Below, in pieces: positions 47,901 through 58,239 of a DNA stretch of 64,000 nucleotides. Below the pieces are notes generated by a model. It had not been told where the DNA came from. It saw only the letters and a program-made list of their open reading frames with translations, and did no database searches. Source of the DNA: Pseudeuparius sepicola. Its lineage: Eukaryota; Arthropoda; Insecta; Coleoptera; Anthribidae. Each line of letters opens with the position of its first letter. Position 1 is the stretch's first letter. The stretch spans positions 128,895,373-128,959,372 of the forward strand of contig OY987299.1 in the NCBI GenBank assembly GCA_963920635.1, written 5' to 3'. The translations under genes were made by a program, and so were the position numbers.

Positions 47901-50900
47901 GCAGTTCATCGAGCTCTACAATTAAAAAAAAAATCAGCCAAATCGCACGATTGATACACTTTTTACAGACTGACCCCAAAACAAATGGGTCACACTGTAT
48001 GTTCATAATTCGAGAAATAATTACTTCTCTCTCCTTTTGGAATGCCTAACATCTTTGTTTAGGTTTTACTCGTTCGGCTATGCTAACATTGGCTATAGTA
48101 AAACAAACTTTACCCTAACTATTTGCCAAGTTATACAGTGTGAACGTAAAGTAAGAAATAAATTCATTTTCTCCAAAAAGAAACGATTTTCGGAGAAATC
48201 TTTGGACATTTCAATTTTTGTATTAAAATTTCATCTTTTGATGTGCTAATCGCATTTGTGGCGTCATGCGTCATCACTGTGCCCGATGTGACGTCATAGC
48301 AATTCCTTTAAACATCAACCTATATTTTTGAGAGTGCCATTTCAGTATATTTTTTGTCAGTATACAGCACGTTAAAATTTTTATGAAAATGAAGAATTTA
48401 TGCCGGATGAACCCAATCTGGTTCATCCGGCACCGTCGCAATGACAAGGGAGGTGGGCCTAAGGCGCCAAATTCAAATTTCAAGATGTCACCTTTAAAAT
48501 GATTGTTTACATATACAGTGTGTCTCCAAGAGGACAAATGTACCAAAATTTTCATTTTTCGGCAAAAAGTCATTATTGATAAAAGTTTCTGCTTCTTGAA
48601 AAAATATGGTCTACGGAGAGAATTTTGGACTTTTTAATACAGGGTGCCCAAAAAATACAAAAACATGAAATACCATCAAGAATAAACTACATTTATTTTT
48701 AAAAATATCAAAAACTTTTACTTACAAAAGTTGTTTAGAATTAAAAGACGTGTCAGATTGTAAATTTTCAAGCAATTCGGATGACTTACCTATTTAAATC
48801 AAAGTCGGCCGATTTGCTTTAAACGTTACAATCGGACACGTCTTTTAATTCTAAACAACTTTTTTAAATAAATGTTTTTGATATTTTTAAAAACAAAGGA
48901 GTTACACACTTGGCAATCAAAAAAAGTTGGCTGATTTGTTTGAAAAGTGAGAATCGCACACATCTTTTAATTCTAAACCATTTTCTAAGTAACAGTTTTT
49001 GATATTTTTAAAAATAAAGGTAGTTTATTCTTGATGGTATTTCATGTTTTTGTATTTTTTTGGGCACCCTGCATAAAAAAATCAAAAATTCCCTTCGTAT
49101 ACCATATTTTTTCGAGAAGCAGAAACTTTTATCAAGAATGACTTTTTGTCGAAAAATGAAATTTTTGGTCCATTTGTCCTCTGGAGGACTCCATCCGCGG
49201 ACACACTGTATACGATACGGATTATAATCTACGAGAGTGAAAGTAACATTTTCATTGCTTATCCTAATCACTAATGTAAAGAAAGCGACCTTTATAGTGT
49301 GACAAGCTGTATACGGGTATAGGAATTTTATTTCCCGTATTATCTAAAATGACAATTATTTCTGCCACTGTCTGGAAAAATAGTTATGGCTTGCATTTAT
49401 AAAATGAATGAAAAATGCAAAGAAATTTTCTTAAATACTAAATATCTCGAAAACGGGTAGTTTTTGGTATAGAATGTTATTTACATAAAATGTGGGGCTT
49501 GGACGCCGGCATTCAACAAACTATAGAAATATGGGTCATTCCATTTGAAAAAATAAGTTATTGCTGTTTGAATTTATCTGATTTTGAGAGCCTGTTATGA
49601 ACACACTGTATATGCAAAAACCAATTTCGACATACCACACCACACACGGTTGTGCTGTCATACTTCGGCTAAAATATATCTTTGATATCTATTAAAATAA
49701 AGATACAGCATTTAGTTTCCATAATCTCCACGAAGTCCCTAAATTCCAAGAAAAATTCGATATCTTGGCAACGCTGCATCCAAAATACAAAACAAGAAAA
49801 CGGTTCTGTAGCAAATTTCATGGAGAATGCAAATATTCCAAAGGATTAATGCAATTGTCAAAATCTAAATATTTTATTTTTGTCCTGCAAATACGAATCG
49901 CCCTGTATATGCGAAAATAAAAGAGTGGTTACGTCCACTGCGAACCTTACAACTTTTGTATTCAAGTTTTTTTCGTATCTCTTACGGTTCTTGGTATCCA
50001 GGGGGTAGGGCAAACTATTTGGGACACGCTGCACAATACAACACTTTCCAAACAGTCCAAAGCAAAACCACTTTTAGGCCTAAACCAACTTTTCCCTTAA
50101 AATGGGGTCTTAGGGAGGAGAAAGCGGACACTTTAGGACCGCCTTTGTAGTTTCCCTTGCTGTTGGGAACGGAACACGTCCACGGCATGATTTAAATAAG
50201 TCTGAAACTATAGACACAACCTAAAACCTATAAACTAAAATTGAATTTAATTAACTTTATTCTGAATCACTCCTCGTCCTATATTACTAGAAACACAGTC
50301 CAACACACAATAAACAGAACAAACGTTCTTTAAAACAGTCAAATCGGCAGAGAAGTAAATGTAAACTAAAAAAAGCTACCACGCTCTGACGTCGAGGCCA
50401 ACGATTAAGACAGGCCACGGCGCTAACGCATAACGTAGACACGTGACCAACTTAGTCCTATATAATGAAAGGCATTTTTGGAGATAAGTAGAAAAAACAA
50501 ATTTCGTAACAATTTGGCAAGTTTTCTTTCATCTATTACATTATTGGTTTTGTGCATCCAAGCTTTCTCTAATTGTTTTTTTCCCAATTTTCAACTTGCC
50601 TCAGCTGTTTTAGGCTGAGAGTTAAACGGCACTGCACTCACAATATTTTGGCACATTCTCAAAAATTGTTGGGACATCACCTTCCTTTAGCTTAGGTGAT
50701 ATTCTCTATAGGTATTTTCCTCCCACAACACATTTGTCCACTTTAATTATTGTTTCACTTTCTTGAAAATGTGTTAGACACACATACTTAAGGGTTTTTT
50801 AGAAATTAAATCTCAGTTGGGATTTGACGAATCCATTTTTGGCGGAAATTTTCATCCCGAGGCAAAACAAATGCTTGTTATGGCGACACTTACTTCCTGG

Positions 50901-53900
50901 CTTTTGTAATATGTACAAATATAATATAAACAGACCCAATATTTGGTATTTAGGTTATTTTTTACGAAATAAAAATGAAAACTAACCTTGGTAGGTATAC
51001 TGTAAATATTGACGAGGACTCAGTTGATCGGCAGGGTGAAAGACCGAATAGAAACCATATCAGGGCGTGGGTCCACAACGAAAATCCTCGAATACGTTAC
51101 AACACTGATTTATTTCGCACAAGGTGAATGGTGAATACAATAAATACACAAACCCGAACGTGGTCAACGGGAACGGCTTCCAGCCACCCGGACCGTCTGA
51201 ACTCGCGGATCTCCCGTAAGCAGTTCACCCCTCTGTGTCTCAGGCTCCACTGTCCAATACTAATACTGTCCCATGTCCATAATAGTCCATTCAGGGTTCC
51301 CTATTCTGTGGTTCGGGGGAGAATTCCCCTTACAGCGCTCACGCGTCGAGACGGTGCGAGCGGCACCAATACTCTTGGACGGCACGACTTCCACCCAGAT
51401 ACCCAGAGGCCATAATAACACCTGGGCGGTTCCCCTCCGCCAGGACACACGCGCCCTAGTCACAAACTTGTTTCTAAAATATAAACTAAGACGTTTAAAA
51501 ACACTTTAAACATTGAAAACTTTTCAAAACCCAAGCTGCCGCTTTCAGTTATGTGACAAATGACACGTAACGTCGGACTAAGATGGTCACGTGATTTTTG
51601 TGTCTTTATAGTAGGCCTTGGCTGTGACGTATAATAGTGACGTTTCGCGTCGCCAGCTGGCGGGCCTTTGTCATTGCGACGGTGCCGGTTCATCTCCCCC
51701 TCTATGCTTCCAGTTCTACGCCGACTACGACTCGCATCAGCCACCCGCGACGTACCAGGCCCACCACGCGGTAGTTGCGCACGCCGCCGCACGCTTCGTG
51801 GCGCTGACGTCGGCGACGGCCGACGTCGCGATAGTGGCGGGTGATTTAAGCTGCTGCCCCGGCGATTTACTGCACAGGTGAGGCCGACTCGGCTGTTCCG
51901 AAGGTTCGATAAACTCGCGGGAAATATATGGCGTCTTCAGACAGCCGAAATGCACTTCGGAGACGGAGTTTTGTTGACGTAGATATGAGTCTGCTGCGGT
52001 TGTTTAATTTTCCGAAGGGACAGGTTTGTAAGGGTCCTTCATGTAGCGTGAGTGATACTGCGGTTTAAAATGGCAATTTCCGTATATTGGAAGGACACTT
52101 TGCATATACAGGGTGTTTCTAAATTATGGTGCCAACGTAATATAACAAATAGAAAATGTAACTTTGAACAAAAAAAATTCCTAAAAACATGGGTCCTAAA
52201 ATGCATAACAAGAAAGTTACAAGGTGATGAAGGTATAGTTTGAAAAACATCTTTATCGCAATAACTTCTACAGAAGTTATGCAATTTAAATGAAACTTGG
52301 TGCAATTATTTACAACAATTTTGTAAAAAAACGATTTATTCCCATCGACCAGAGGCGGAGAGGCGGGGTACCACTACTCATAACTTTTTTGAGGTTATCT
52401 TTTTGGTCTCGCCGGTTCATCATTTTAGTGCATCTTTTTATTTTGCAACAATGATGTACTCTTGTTTCTTAACGATGAAATCAACCGTTTGCGTTAAAAT
52501 CGGCAAAATGTGCCCCAAAACACCTGTTGACTCCAAAATTCGAAAAATAAATTTATCGCCTACGCATTTAAATGGTTTACAGATGAATTATTGTACGTTC
52601 GAAATTAAGAAAAAATGACTAATGGATATTGCGTAAAACATCACTGGTTTTCCTGAAATATGGATTTCAAAATTTTGTCGAGTTCAATCGGTTCCATTTA
52701 GAAAGCGAAAAATGTTTGATACTTAATTCATAGGGAATTTTTGGTCACTTTAAATGGTACAATTATTTTGTAAAATTTGAAAGCGGTAGTTGAAAATTTT
52801 ACTTTTCGAATTTTGGAGTCAACAGGTGTTTTGGGGCACATTTTGCCGATTTCAGTGCAAAAGTTTGATTTTATTGATATAAAACAAGAACACCCTTTTG
52901 TTGCAAAATAAAAAGATGCACTAAAATGATGAACCTGCGAGACCAAAAAGATAACCTCAAAAAAGTTTTGAGTATACAATTTATTGTGCTACCCCGCCCC
53001 TCCGCCTCTGGTCGATGGGAATAAATTGTTTTTACACAAAATTGTTGCACTTTAGTTACTAAAGAACTGCACCAAGTTTCATGTAAATTGCATAACTTCT
53101 GTAGAAGTTATTGCGATAAAAATGTTTTTCGAACTATTCGTTTATCACCCTGTAACTTTCTTATCGTTCATTTTCGGACTCATGTTTATTGTTAAACTTT
53201 TTGTTCAAAATGACCATAATTTAGAAACACCCTGTATATTTATAGGTATATTGGTGGTAAGAATGTCGGGACATAGTTCTCAAAGTCTTTTGGTTTCTCA
53301 TTTTAAGCATTGATTAAGAATTCCTTATTCAATATTTTAAGTGAGACATAGAAAACTCAAAAAACACCAAATACCAATAAAAGGCAAAATAAGTTGCAAT
53401 ATCCCCAAAGCCAAATCCCAACAATAATTTCCAACGATGGTTGGAAAGATTGACTCATTTCTATCGTAGGGGTATACACAGATAAAAGTTAAGTAAGTAA
53501 ATTTATTCTTCATTTTTATAAATCGAACAAAGACATCATGAAACCGTTTAATTTTGATTTTATGGGCTTTATGAACAAGTTGACCCAAAAAATTGAATAT
53601 GGGGAAATATTTTGTTATAAATGATTGAATCCTATTTTGGAACTGTGATGGAATAATTTAATGCTTAAACCTTATTTTCTCTGATATTATTATCCTGTCG
53701 ATTGGAAGACTGGAACGAGCCATCTTTTGAAGGTTCAACAATAGAAATGTCTTTTTTCTGGCCTATAGGTATACCTTATTGTATTTTTTCAATTATTTCA
53801 GCTATGTGCTTTTTTACTGTTTTTTTAGAATGCTTCTCTACATCCCAAACCTGCGAGACTCCTTCGTCGAAACGGTAGTCCCAGAAGAAATGGTATATAC

Positions 53901-54495
53901 TTACCAAGCTCCAGACAATACCTTCACAGCATGCCACTCTCGAGGAGCTCGAGTCGACTACATATTCTACAAATGCAAGCCCGAAATGTTCATAACCCTC
54001 AAACATTACACTTCACCTCTACCAAGATTCGTCCCTGGCAAAGACTACAGTTTCTCAAACCACCGTGCCCTAGAAGCCAACATTACTATTGGAACCCAAC
54101 AAGACACCAGGTGCGACTGCGGATATTTGCTCGCTATAAAAAACGTCTTGTGCGAAAGTATCGTTGCCTGCGATCAAGCCTTAACAGATATATACTTCAG
54201 CCAGGTGGTCCACCTGACCACCTACCTGGTGGCCTTGATATACTTCTTCGCTATGTTGTTCAACGAACTGGAATGCGACTATCCGGGCGTTGTGGAGATC
54301 CTCGATTGGGTGATGATGTTGCTCATGGTTTACTGCGCGTGGATCGTGCTGCTTTGCAACAACGTGGAAAGAAATAAGATCCTTGCTGGGAGGAGCGCTA
54401 TGAGAGTAGACGCGGAAAATACCAATAGGGAGGCTGAACTGAAAATGAAGACATACACTAAGGGGAACGCGAACCCGTGCGACAAAGCTAACTGA
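44939..54495 (+). CDS. Neutral sphingomyelinase-like protein (SMPD2 family), 5 exons, 406 aa
   Basis: Family role: Mg2+-dependent hydrolysis of sphingomyelin to ceramide and phosphocholine on internal membranes. The exons 44939-44970, 45029-45202, 45253-45436, 51714-51877 and 53829-54495 sum to 1221 nt and join in frame across GT..AG introns. Visible landmarks are FSLNCW (residues 6-11), LQEV with the metal-binding Glu43, SGVIGSG (69-75), GDWFGGKG, RVDYIFY (226-232) and two C-terminal hydrophobic segments (about 312-329 and 342-361). The length is close to human SMPD2 (423). The start codon has a good context (CACCAATGG). Two usual catalytic-site residues are changed: GDLN is GDLS (Ser176) and SDH is SNH (Asn262), although His263 remains. 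The H-x-H near the exon 3/4 join reads H-F-Y. It may be a diverged paralogue or an inactive enzyme. The family call is firm; activity is not. Confidence 0.9.
45029..45202 (+). CDS. Sphingomyelinase-like gene, exon 2
   Basis: 174 nt after a TTTTAG acceptor. It encodes residues 12-68 and part of Ser69, including CLQEV with the metal-binding Glu43. The donor GTATTT opens a 50-bp intron. Confidence 0.9.
45253..45436 (+). CDS. Sphingomyelinase-like gene, exon 3
   Basis: 184 nt after an ATCCAG acceptor. It encodes GVIGSGICVFTKYQ and GDWFGGKGIG, highly typical of the family, and ends in phase 0 at His130 before a consensus GTAAGT donor. Confidence 0.92.
45437..46064. other. Intron 3, first part; nothing further seen
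   Basis: AT-rich intronic sequence between exon 3 and the mariner-like transposon. No supported feature. Confidence 0.5.
46067..47997 (-). mobile_element. Mariner-like transposon with ~368-bp inverted repeats
   Basis: The element is 1931 bp, flanked by TA (46065-46066 and 47998-47999), with ends CAGTGTGACCCATTTG. The inverted repeats run about 46067-46436 and 47630-47997 and are nearly identical, far longer than the 20-30 bp of classical mariners. The transposase lies between them on the minus strand. It sits in intron 3 of the sphingomyelinase-like gene in the opposite orientation. The close arm identity and single frameshift suggest a recent insertion. Confidence 0.93.
46484..47553 (-). 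pseudogene. IS630-Tc1-mariner transposase, one frameshift
   Basis: DNA-cleaving transposase of the intron 3 transposon. The start MEYLSIRDKIEIVRLVGDNE at 47553 follows the usual insect pattern and opens a helix-turn-helix region (AAAEFNNRHPG, SRSTVQRI). The catalytic triad is visible: Asp in LFTDEATF, Asp in LQLDGSP, and Asp in SPDLTPLDFF, with 42 residues between the second and third Asp as I count them. That spacing is larger than the 34 of classical mariner. The frame is broken near 47030, just after VVSSQNCR; the downstream part resumes at AENPEF in another frame and runs to the stop at 46484. The rest of the sequence looks well preserved. As it stands it would not give a full-length enzyme; other copies in the genome may be intact. 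Confidence 0.9.
47998..48515. other. Intron 3; foldback end at 48136 and a perfect hairpin
   Basis: TA plus CAGTGTGAACG at about 48134 is a lone foldback-type end. 48401-48432 is a perfect 13-bp stem with a 6-nt loop (TGCCGGATGAACC and its inverse). A 21-bp stretch at 48427-48447 recurs inverted at 51668-51688, just before the exon 4 acceptor. Confidence 0.6.
48516..49208. mobile_element. Foldback element in intron 3, CAGTGTG-ended
   Basis: TA-flanked ends CAGTGTGTCTCC and CACACTG. The arms pair on both sides of about 48850, including the GGGTGCCCAAAAAATAC stretch and its inverse, and repeated blocks around TTTAGAATTAAAAGACG. It is non-coding. Confidence 0.8.
49209..50974. other. Intron 3; no gene seen
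   Basis: Contains isolated inverted foldback ends (CACACTGTATATGC near 49607, CCCTGTATATGCG near 49903). The stretch around 50435-50475 (CACGTGACCAACTTAGTCC) recurs inverted near 51570-51600, suggesting the borders of another degraded element. No convincing coding sequence. Confidence 0.4.
50975..51127 (+). CDS. 50-codon uncharacterised frame in intron 3
   Basis: The frame starts MKTNLGRYTVNIDED and ends NTDLFRTR before TGA. It is charged and protein-like, but I recognise no family. It is followed by GC-rich sequence to about 51480. It may be the tail of a retroelement gene or a captured exon. Confidence 0.2.
   Translation: MKTNLGRYTVNIDEDSVDRQGERPNRNHIRAWVHNENPRIRYNTDLFRTR
51128..51713. 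other. Intron 3, GC-rich end before exon 4
   Basis: 51130-51470 is GC-rich with overlapping frames on both strands and no motif. A clear polypyrimidine tract and TTCCAG acceptor end the intron at 51713. Confidence 0.45.
51714..51877 (+). CDS. Sphingomyelinase-like gene, exon 4
   Basis: 164 nt encoding residues 131-184 plus two bases of Arg185. It contains YADYD (where HAEYN is usual), an alanine-rich helix, and VAGDLSCCPGDLL, equivalent to the family's GDLN loop with Asn replaced by Ser176. It is strikingly GC-rich compared with exons 1-3. The donor is GTGAGG. Confidence 0.88.
51878..53828. other. Intron 4 outside its foldback element
   Basis: Apart from the element at 52109-53234, the intron shows nothing recognisable. 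It ends in a T-rich tract and TTTTAG at 53828. Confidence 0.5.
52109..53234. mobile_element. Complete foldback element in intron 4, shared core
   Basis: TA-flanked ends CAGGGTGTTTCTAAATTATGG and its inverse give a 1126-bp palindrome. The core (blocks around TTTTTGAGGTTATC, CACCTGTTGACTCCAA and ACTCTTGTTTC) is shared with 5780-6270, 8717-10225 and 24631-25717. The outer approximately 250 bp of each arm are specific to this copy. It is non-coding. Confidence 0.88.
53829..54495 (+). CDS. Sphingomyelinase-like gene, exon 5 (terminal)
   Basis: 667 nt encoding the end of Arg185 and residues 186-406. It carries RDSFVE, RVDYIFYKC, and the final catalytic loop FSNHRAL, where the family has S-D-H. A Cys-rich stretch (CDCGY) follows, then two hydrophobic segments (VHLTTYLVALIYFFAMLF and ILDWVMMLLMVYCAWIVLLC) joined by a short loop, and a polar Lys/Glu-rich tail. 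The two membrane segments match the C-terminal anchor of SMPD2 proteins. Confidence 0.92.
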
Positions 54496-54599
54496 AATTG
54501 GTGGTGATGAATATATATTGTAAAGTTCGGGAATATTATTTAATTACTGAGTTAAAATAATAGGGACTAAGCGTCTAGAATTAACTAGATATAGGTATA

Positions 54600-55215
54600 G
54601 CATGCTGCCGTAGATTGACAGTTGGGGCCACCCCTAAGGATGGAAAAATAGGGGATGAAATTTCATATTTGACCGATTTCGATTATTATCTTTTTATTAG
54701 AAAGGGATTACTTTAGGAGTGGCCTCATTTAAATTTGAAGAAAACATTCCACCCTTGAGGGTGGAAAATAGGGGATGAAATTTCATATTGGTCCGATTTC
54801 GATGATTCTTTCTTTATTGGAAAGGGGGTACCGTAGGTGTGGTCCCATTTAAATTTAAAGAAAAAAATTCCACCCCTAAGGGTAGATAAATAGGGGATGA
54901 AAGTTCATATTGGAACGATTTGGATGATTCATATTTTATTAGAAAAGGGCTACCTTAGGGGTGGTCACATTTAAATTTGAAAAGAAATTAAATTTAGAAA
55001 AAAATTTTAATCCTAAGGGGATGGAATTTAATATTGGACCGATTTCGATAATTCTTAATAATTCACTAAAAAATAAGAAACAAAAAAATTTACCAAAAAA
55101 AATTAAATCAAAAATTTGCCCGTATGCCCATTCCACTAAAAATTAAAAGAAACAACAAAAAATAACACCGACTTCACAAATTTGCCCGTATGAACACTTC
55201 AACTAAAATTTTAGA
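54600..55215. repeat. Degenerate ~110-bp tandem repeat family, copy 1
   Basis: Repeated units contain CCACCCCTAAGGGTGGA, GGGGATGAAATTTCATATTG and CCGATTTCGATGATTC. The same series recurs at 59460-60060. Downstream is CCGACTTCACAAATTTGCCC. It begins about 105 bp after the stop codon of the sphingomyelinase-like gene. Confidence 0.75.
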
Positions 55216-55299
55216 AATATTTTTATTTTTCTAAATTGAGTTATCTTTGGAGTCGATGACAGTAAGTTATGATGTAGGTTATGATCTCTGTATTTAGAT

Positions 55300-55830
55300 C
55301 TACGAAAGCGTTGACTGAAAAAATATCGTCAACGACAAAAGGCAGATTGGCTAGAATAAAGTAGCTGTTTGGATTTAAGAAAATTAGTTACTCCGTTGTT
55401 CATTACTTTCTCCATAATTTTAGAAAAAACTGGTAAAATAGAAATTGATCGATAATTATTATAATTATAACGTTCTCCACTATTAAAAATTGGCAGAACT
55501 TTAGCAGCTTTCATTTTCTCTGGAAACTGACCATTTTTAAAATAAATTTTTATACGTTGCAATAAAATTGGAATTAAAGAATTTTTAACATTTTTAACAA
55601 TCTTGACTGAAACATTGTCATAACCAGTTGCTTTGTGCGGATCAATCCTATTATCTATAATTTCTTCAATTTCTCCAGCTGTTATTCTATATTAACAAAC
55701 ATGGGTTGTGTAATTTGCGCTTCTTCATATTGTACCCCATTCAATATTTTTATTTTGTTTGTTTTCAGAGCTCTTTATTATAAGATTTAAAGAAAATAAT
55801 TGTTCTTTATAGAATTTTTGTTTGACTAAT
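55300..55830 (-). pseudogene. Non-LTR retrotransposon reverse transcriptase fragment
   Basis: On the minus strand the frame from about 55700 to 55329 gives GEIEEIID, HKATGYDNVSVKIVKN, FPEKMKAAKVLPIFNSGE, NYRSISILPVFSKIMEKVM and LLYSSQSAF. These are the N-terminal motifs (fingers, motifs 0-2) of Jockey/CR1-type reverse transcriptases. After QSAF the frame is lost near 55325. The catalytic YADD region is absent. Weaker similarity extends upstream to about 55830 with stops. Confidence 0.85.
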
Positions 55831-58235
55831 TTGATATAGGCCAGGCAATGGGTATGAAAGAAGGCTTTCTATTCGCAAAAGGTCGGAAAGAAATGAAATT
55901 TGGTGGGATGGTATTCTTAGGTCCCCTGATAGTACACCTGAGTTTGCAACCTCGGGGTGTTGCAGCTCGAGGGTTGGGGGGACGAAAACTCTGCGTCGGG
56001 ATGCTTTTCGGGAAATATCGCCGTTGTGGTAAGCGATAGCAAAAAAAAGATGAAATGAAATATGTAGAGAACAAAAATGTGCACAATTTTGGTTTTTACA
56101 TTTTTCGTCTGCGACTAATAGTTTCCGCTCTAAAGTTGGGGGTTGGTTTGTAATTTTCAACAAAATCAGAATTTCATCGCGGATTAAGACGAATATCGCT
56201 ATTAAACAATTCTGTAATATTTTTTTTGTGAAAGAGTAATGTTTTCAGAGTCTGCAGATGCCTGATTTGATACATTATTTGGTCGTATATTATAAAATAT
56301 ATGATTTTTTGAAGCGCGCCGCTACATACTCCGATATGGGTATTTTCTAATTGTTAATATCTACGCCGCCACATTTATTAATTTTGTGCATACATGAAAC
56401 AAGAAAATGTTATTAACAACTCGTTTCCACACCTTGAGGTGAATTCGTGTGAATTTTTTGTTTTGCTTCAGCTTTTTCATTTGTGACTTTTTTGTAAACT
56501 GATCGACACGTCAATAAAAGCTAGGAAATTTGGTCGTGTGTAGTAGATAAAAAACTTATTAGTGGCGAGCATTTGTGTAAGAAATTACTACGCGTACAGT
56601 GGATTGTCAACTTTCCGTTTTTAGCCAATAATTCTGTCAAATCTCAATAGGTTTCTAAAAACGACGCCTCACTGTATTCGCAATTAAAAGGGCTTTAAAA
56701 TGATGAGCCACAAGTGGGGTAGTTCCATTCGAAATTCTAAAGTTGGGGTTGCGATGAATTAGGGGGATGAACAGTAGTTGGATTGACTGTAAAAATAGCT
56801 CCCCCCAAGAACAAAAATCGATGGGTCACGGCTAATTTTCAAATATTTTTCGGTTTTCTAATTTGGGGGGGGGGGTTCAAACTTCGTTGGGAAACTCTGT
56901 ATTTGCTAGAAACATGCACTCCACCAAACCATAAAGGCAATAATATAACGAATGTTTGAATTGAACCTAATATTTTGTTCTGCACATTTTAGGAAAATAA
57001 AAACAAAATTATCTCTGCGGTGCCAATGCTCCCACCCCCTCCAAATTATTTCTTCCATTTGCGCCATGTTATTCTCGTCCGCTGCTCCAGGGCCATGCCT
57101 CTAACGACGCCATCAGGCCAGGTGGAGAAGGGAGGCCGTAGGCATCAACCCTCACCCCCCTCATCTTGACACCACCGTTCCAAGTAATGAGCCTACACAC
57201 CTATAATCGTTATTCCGGTCCAGGTGGAATAGCTGTCTCCACAAATCCAGTGGAAATGGCGAGCACTGGAACTTATGTTGCCCGAAGATGGCCAGATATT
57301 AGGTGCTACGCGTGAGATACGCCGTCGTTAGTAACTGCGTTTTGTTTTATTTTTCGGCTTATATCGCATCACATCTATCCAGGATATCCCATAGGATATA
57401 ATGTCTGTGTGTTTGTGTGTCTCAAACAGCACCAAAAAGTTGATCCGTTCTAGTTTGGATTTGCTGCATATTTTTTTATATTCTCAGTTACAATTTACAA
57501 ACAAATTATTTATTGTAAGCTCTCAGTAAATGTTTTTCTGTATTAAAAATTTTCAAAGATTTTGTGTTGGTGTGTAGTTACCTTAGGGAAATAAGATTTG
57601 ACTACACAGACGTTTCAGGCGTAAAAAGTTGCCCCAATAATGTTTTTACAGAATTTAAACATTTTCATAAATAAAGAAATTATAGTGAATTTTCGAAAAT
57701 GCATCATTTTAGTTTTTTCAAAATATCTTCAAAACCAAAAGAGATAAAGTCGCAAACTAAACGGTATTCAATTACAAACAGAATTGTCTAAAACTTTCCT
57801 TATTTAACCGTTTCTCTATCTCTAAGAGTTTCCGAGATCCCAATACATGCATCACCAATTTCGGACACACTGTTTAGGTACATCATTTTGCCGTAGATTG
57901 ACAGTTTGTACAATTTTTTTTATTTAGTTTTACAATGAGCCTTTCCACTGAAGAAAACGCTATTTTGTATAAGCAATGACATTTTTTGGGTTTCCAAAAG
58001 AAGACACCTTTATGATATAATGATAATAATTAATACCCTCACAATACTCCATACTAAGAGTACACCCCAGAAGCAACTGAATGTTTGTTTGGGGTTAAGC
58101 CGGCAATTACTATTATTTTGTCTTCGTTGCCATTTGCGGCTAGGGCCGACTTTTTCCGATATTTTTTATTTTATTTATTTAAATTTAAATTCCCAACAAT
58201 CAGTAGATTATTACAGATAGTTATGGTATAGATTA
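55831..58235. other. No gene seen
   Basis: A GC-richer stretch near 55850-56030 gives overlapping frames without motifs. 57050-57330 is moderately GC-rich. A GTGTGTTTGTGTGT run lies near 57405-57420. The phrase GCCGTAGATTGACAGTT occurs at 54607 and again near 57892. No supported gene. Confidence 0.35.
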
Positions 58236-58239
58236 ATTA

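Noticed and set aside
51618..51713. Open frame extending upstream of exon 4
   Set aside because: The family alignment breaks exactly at the TTCCAG acceptor at 51713. The upstream codons are intronic read-through.
53931..54377. 148-codon + strand frame overlapping exon 5
   Set aside because: It is an out-of-frame shadow of exon 5 of the sphingomyelinase-like gene; the true frame carries all family motifs and the membrane segments.
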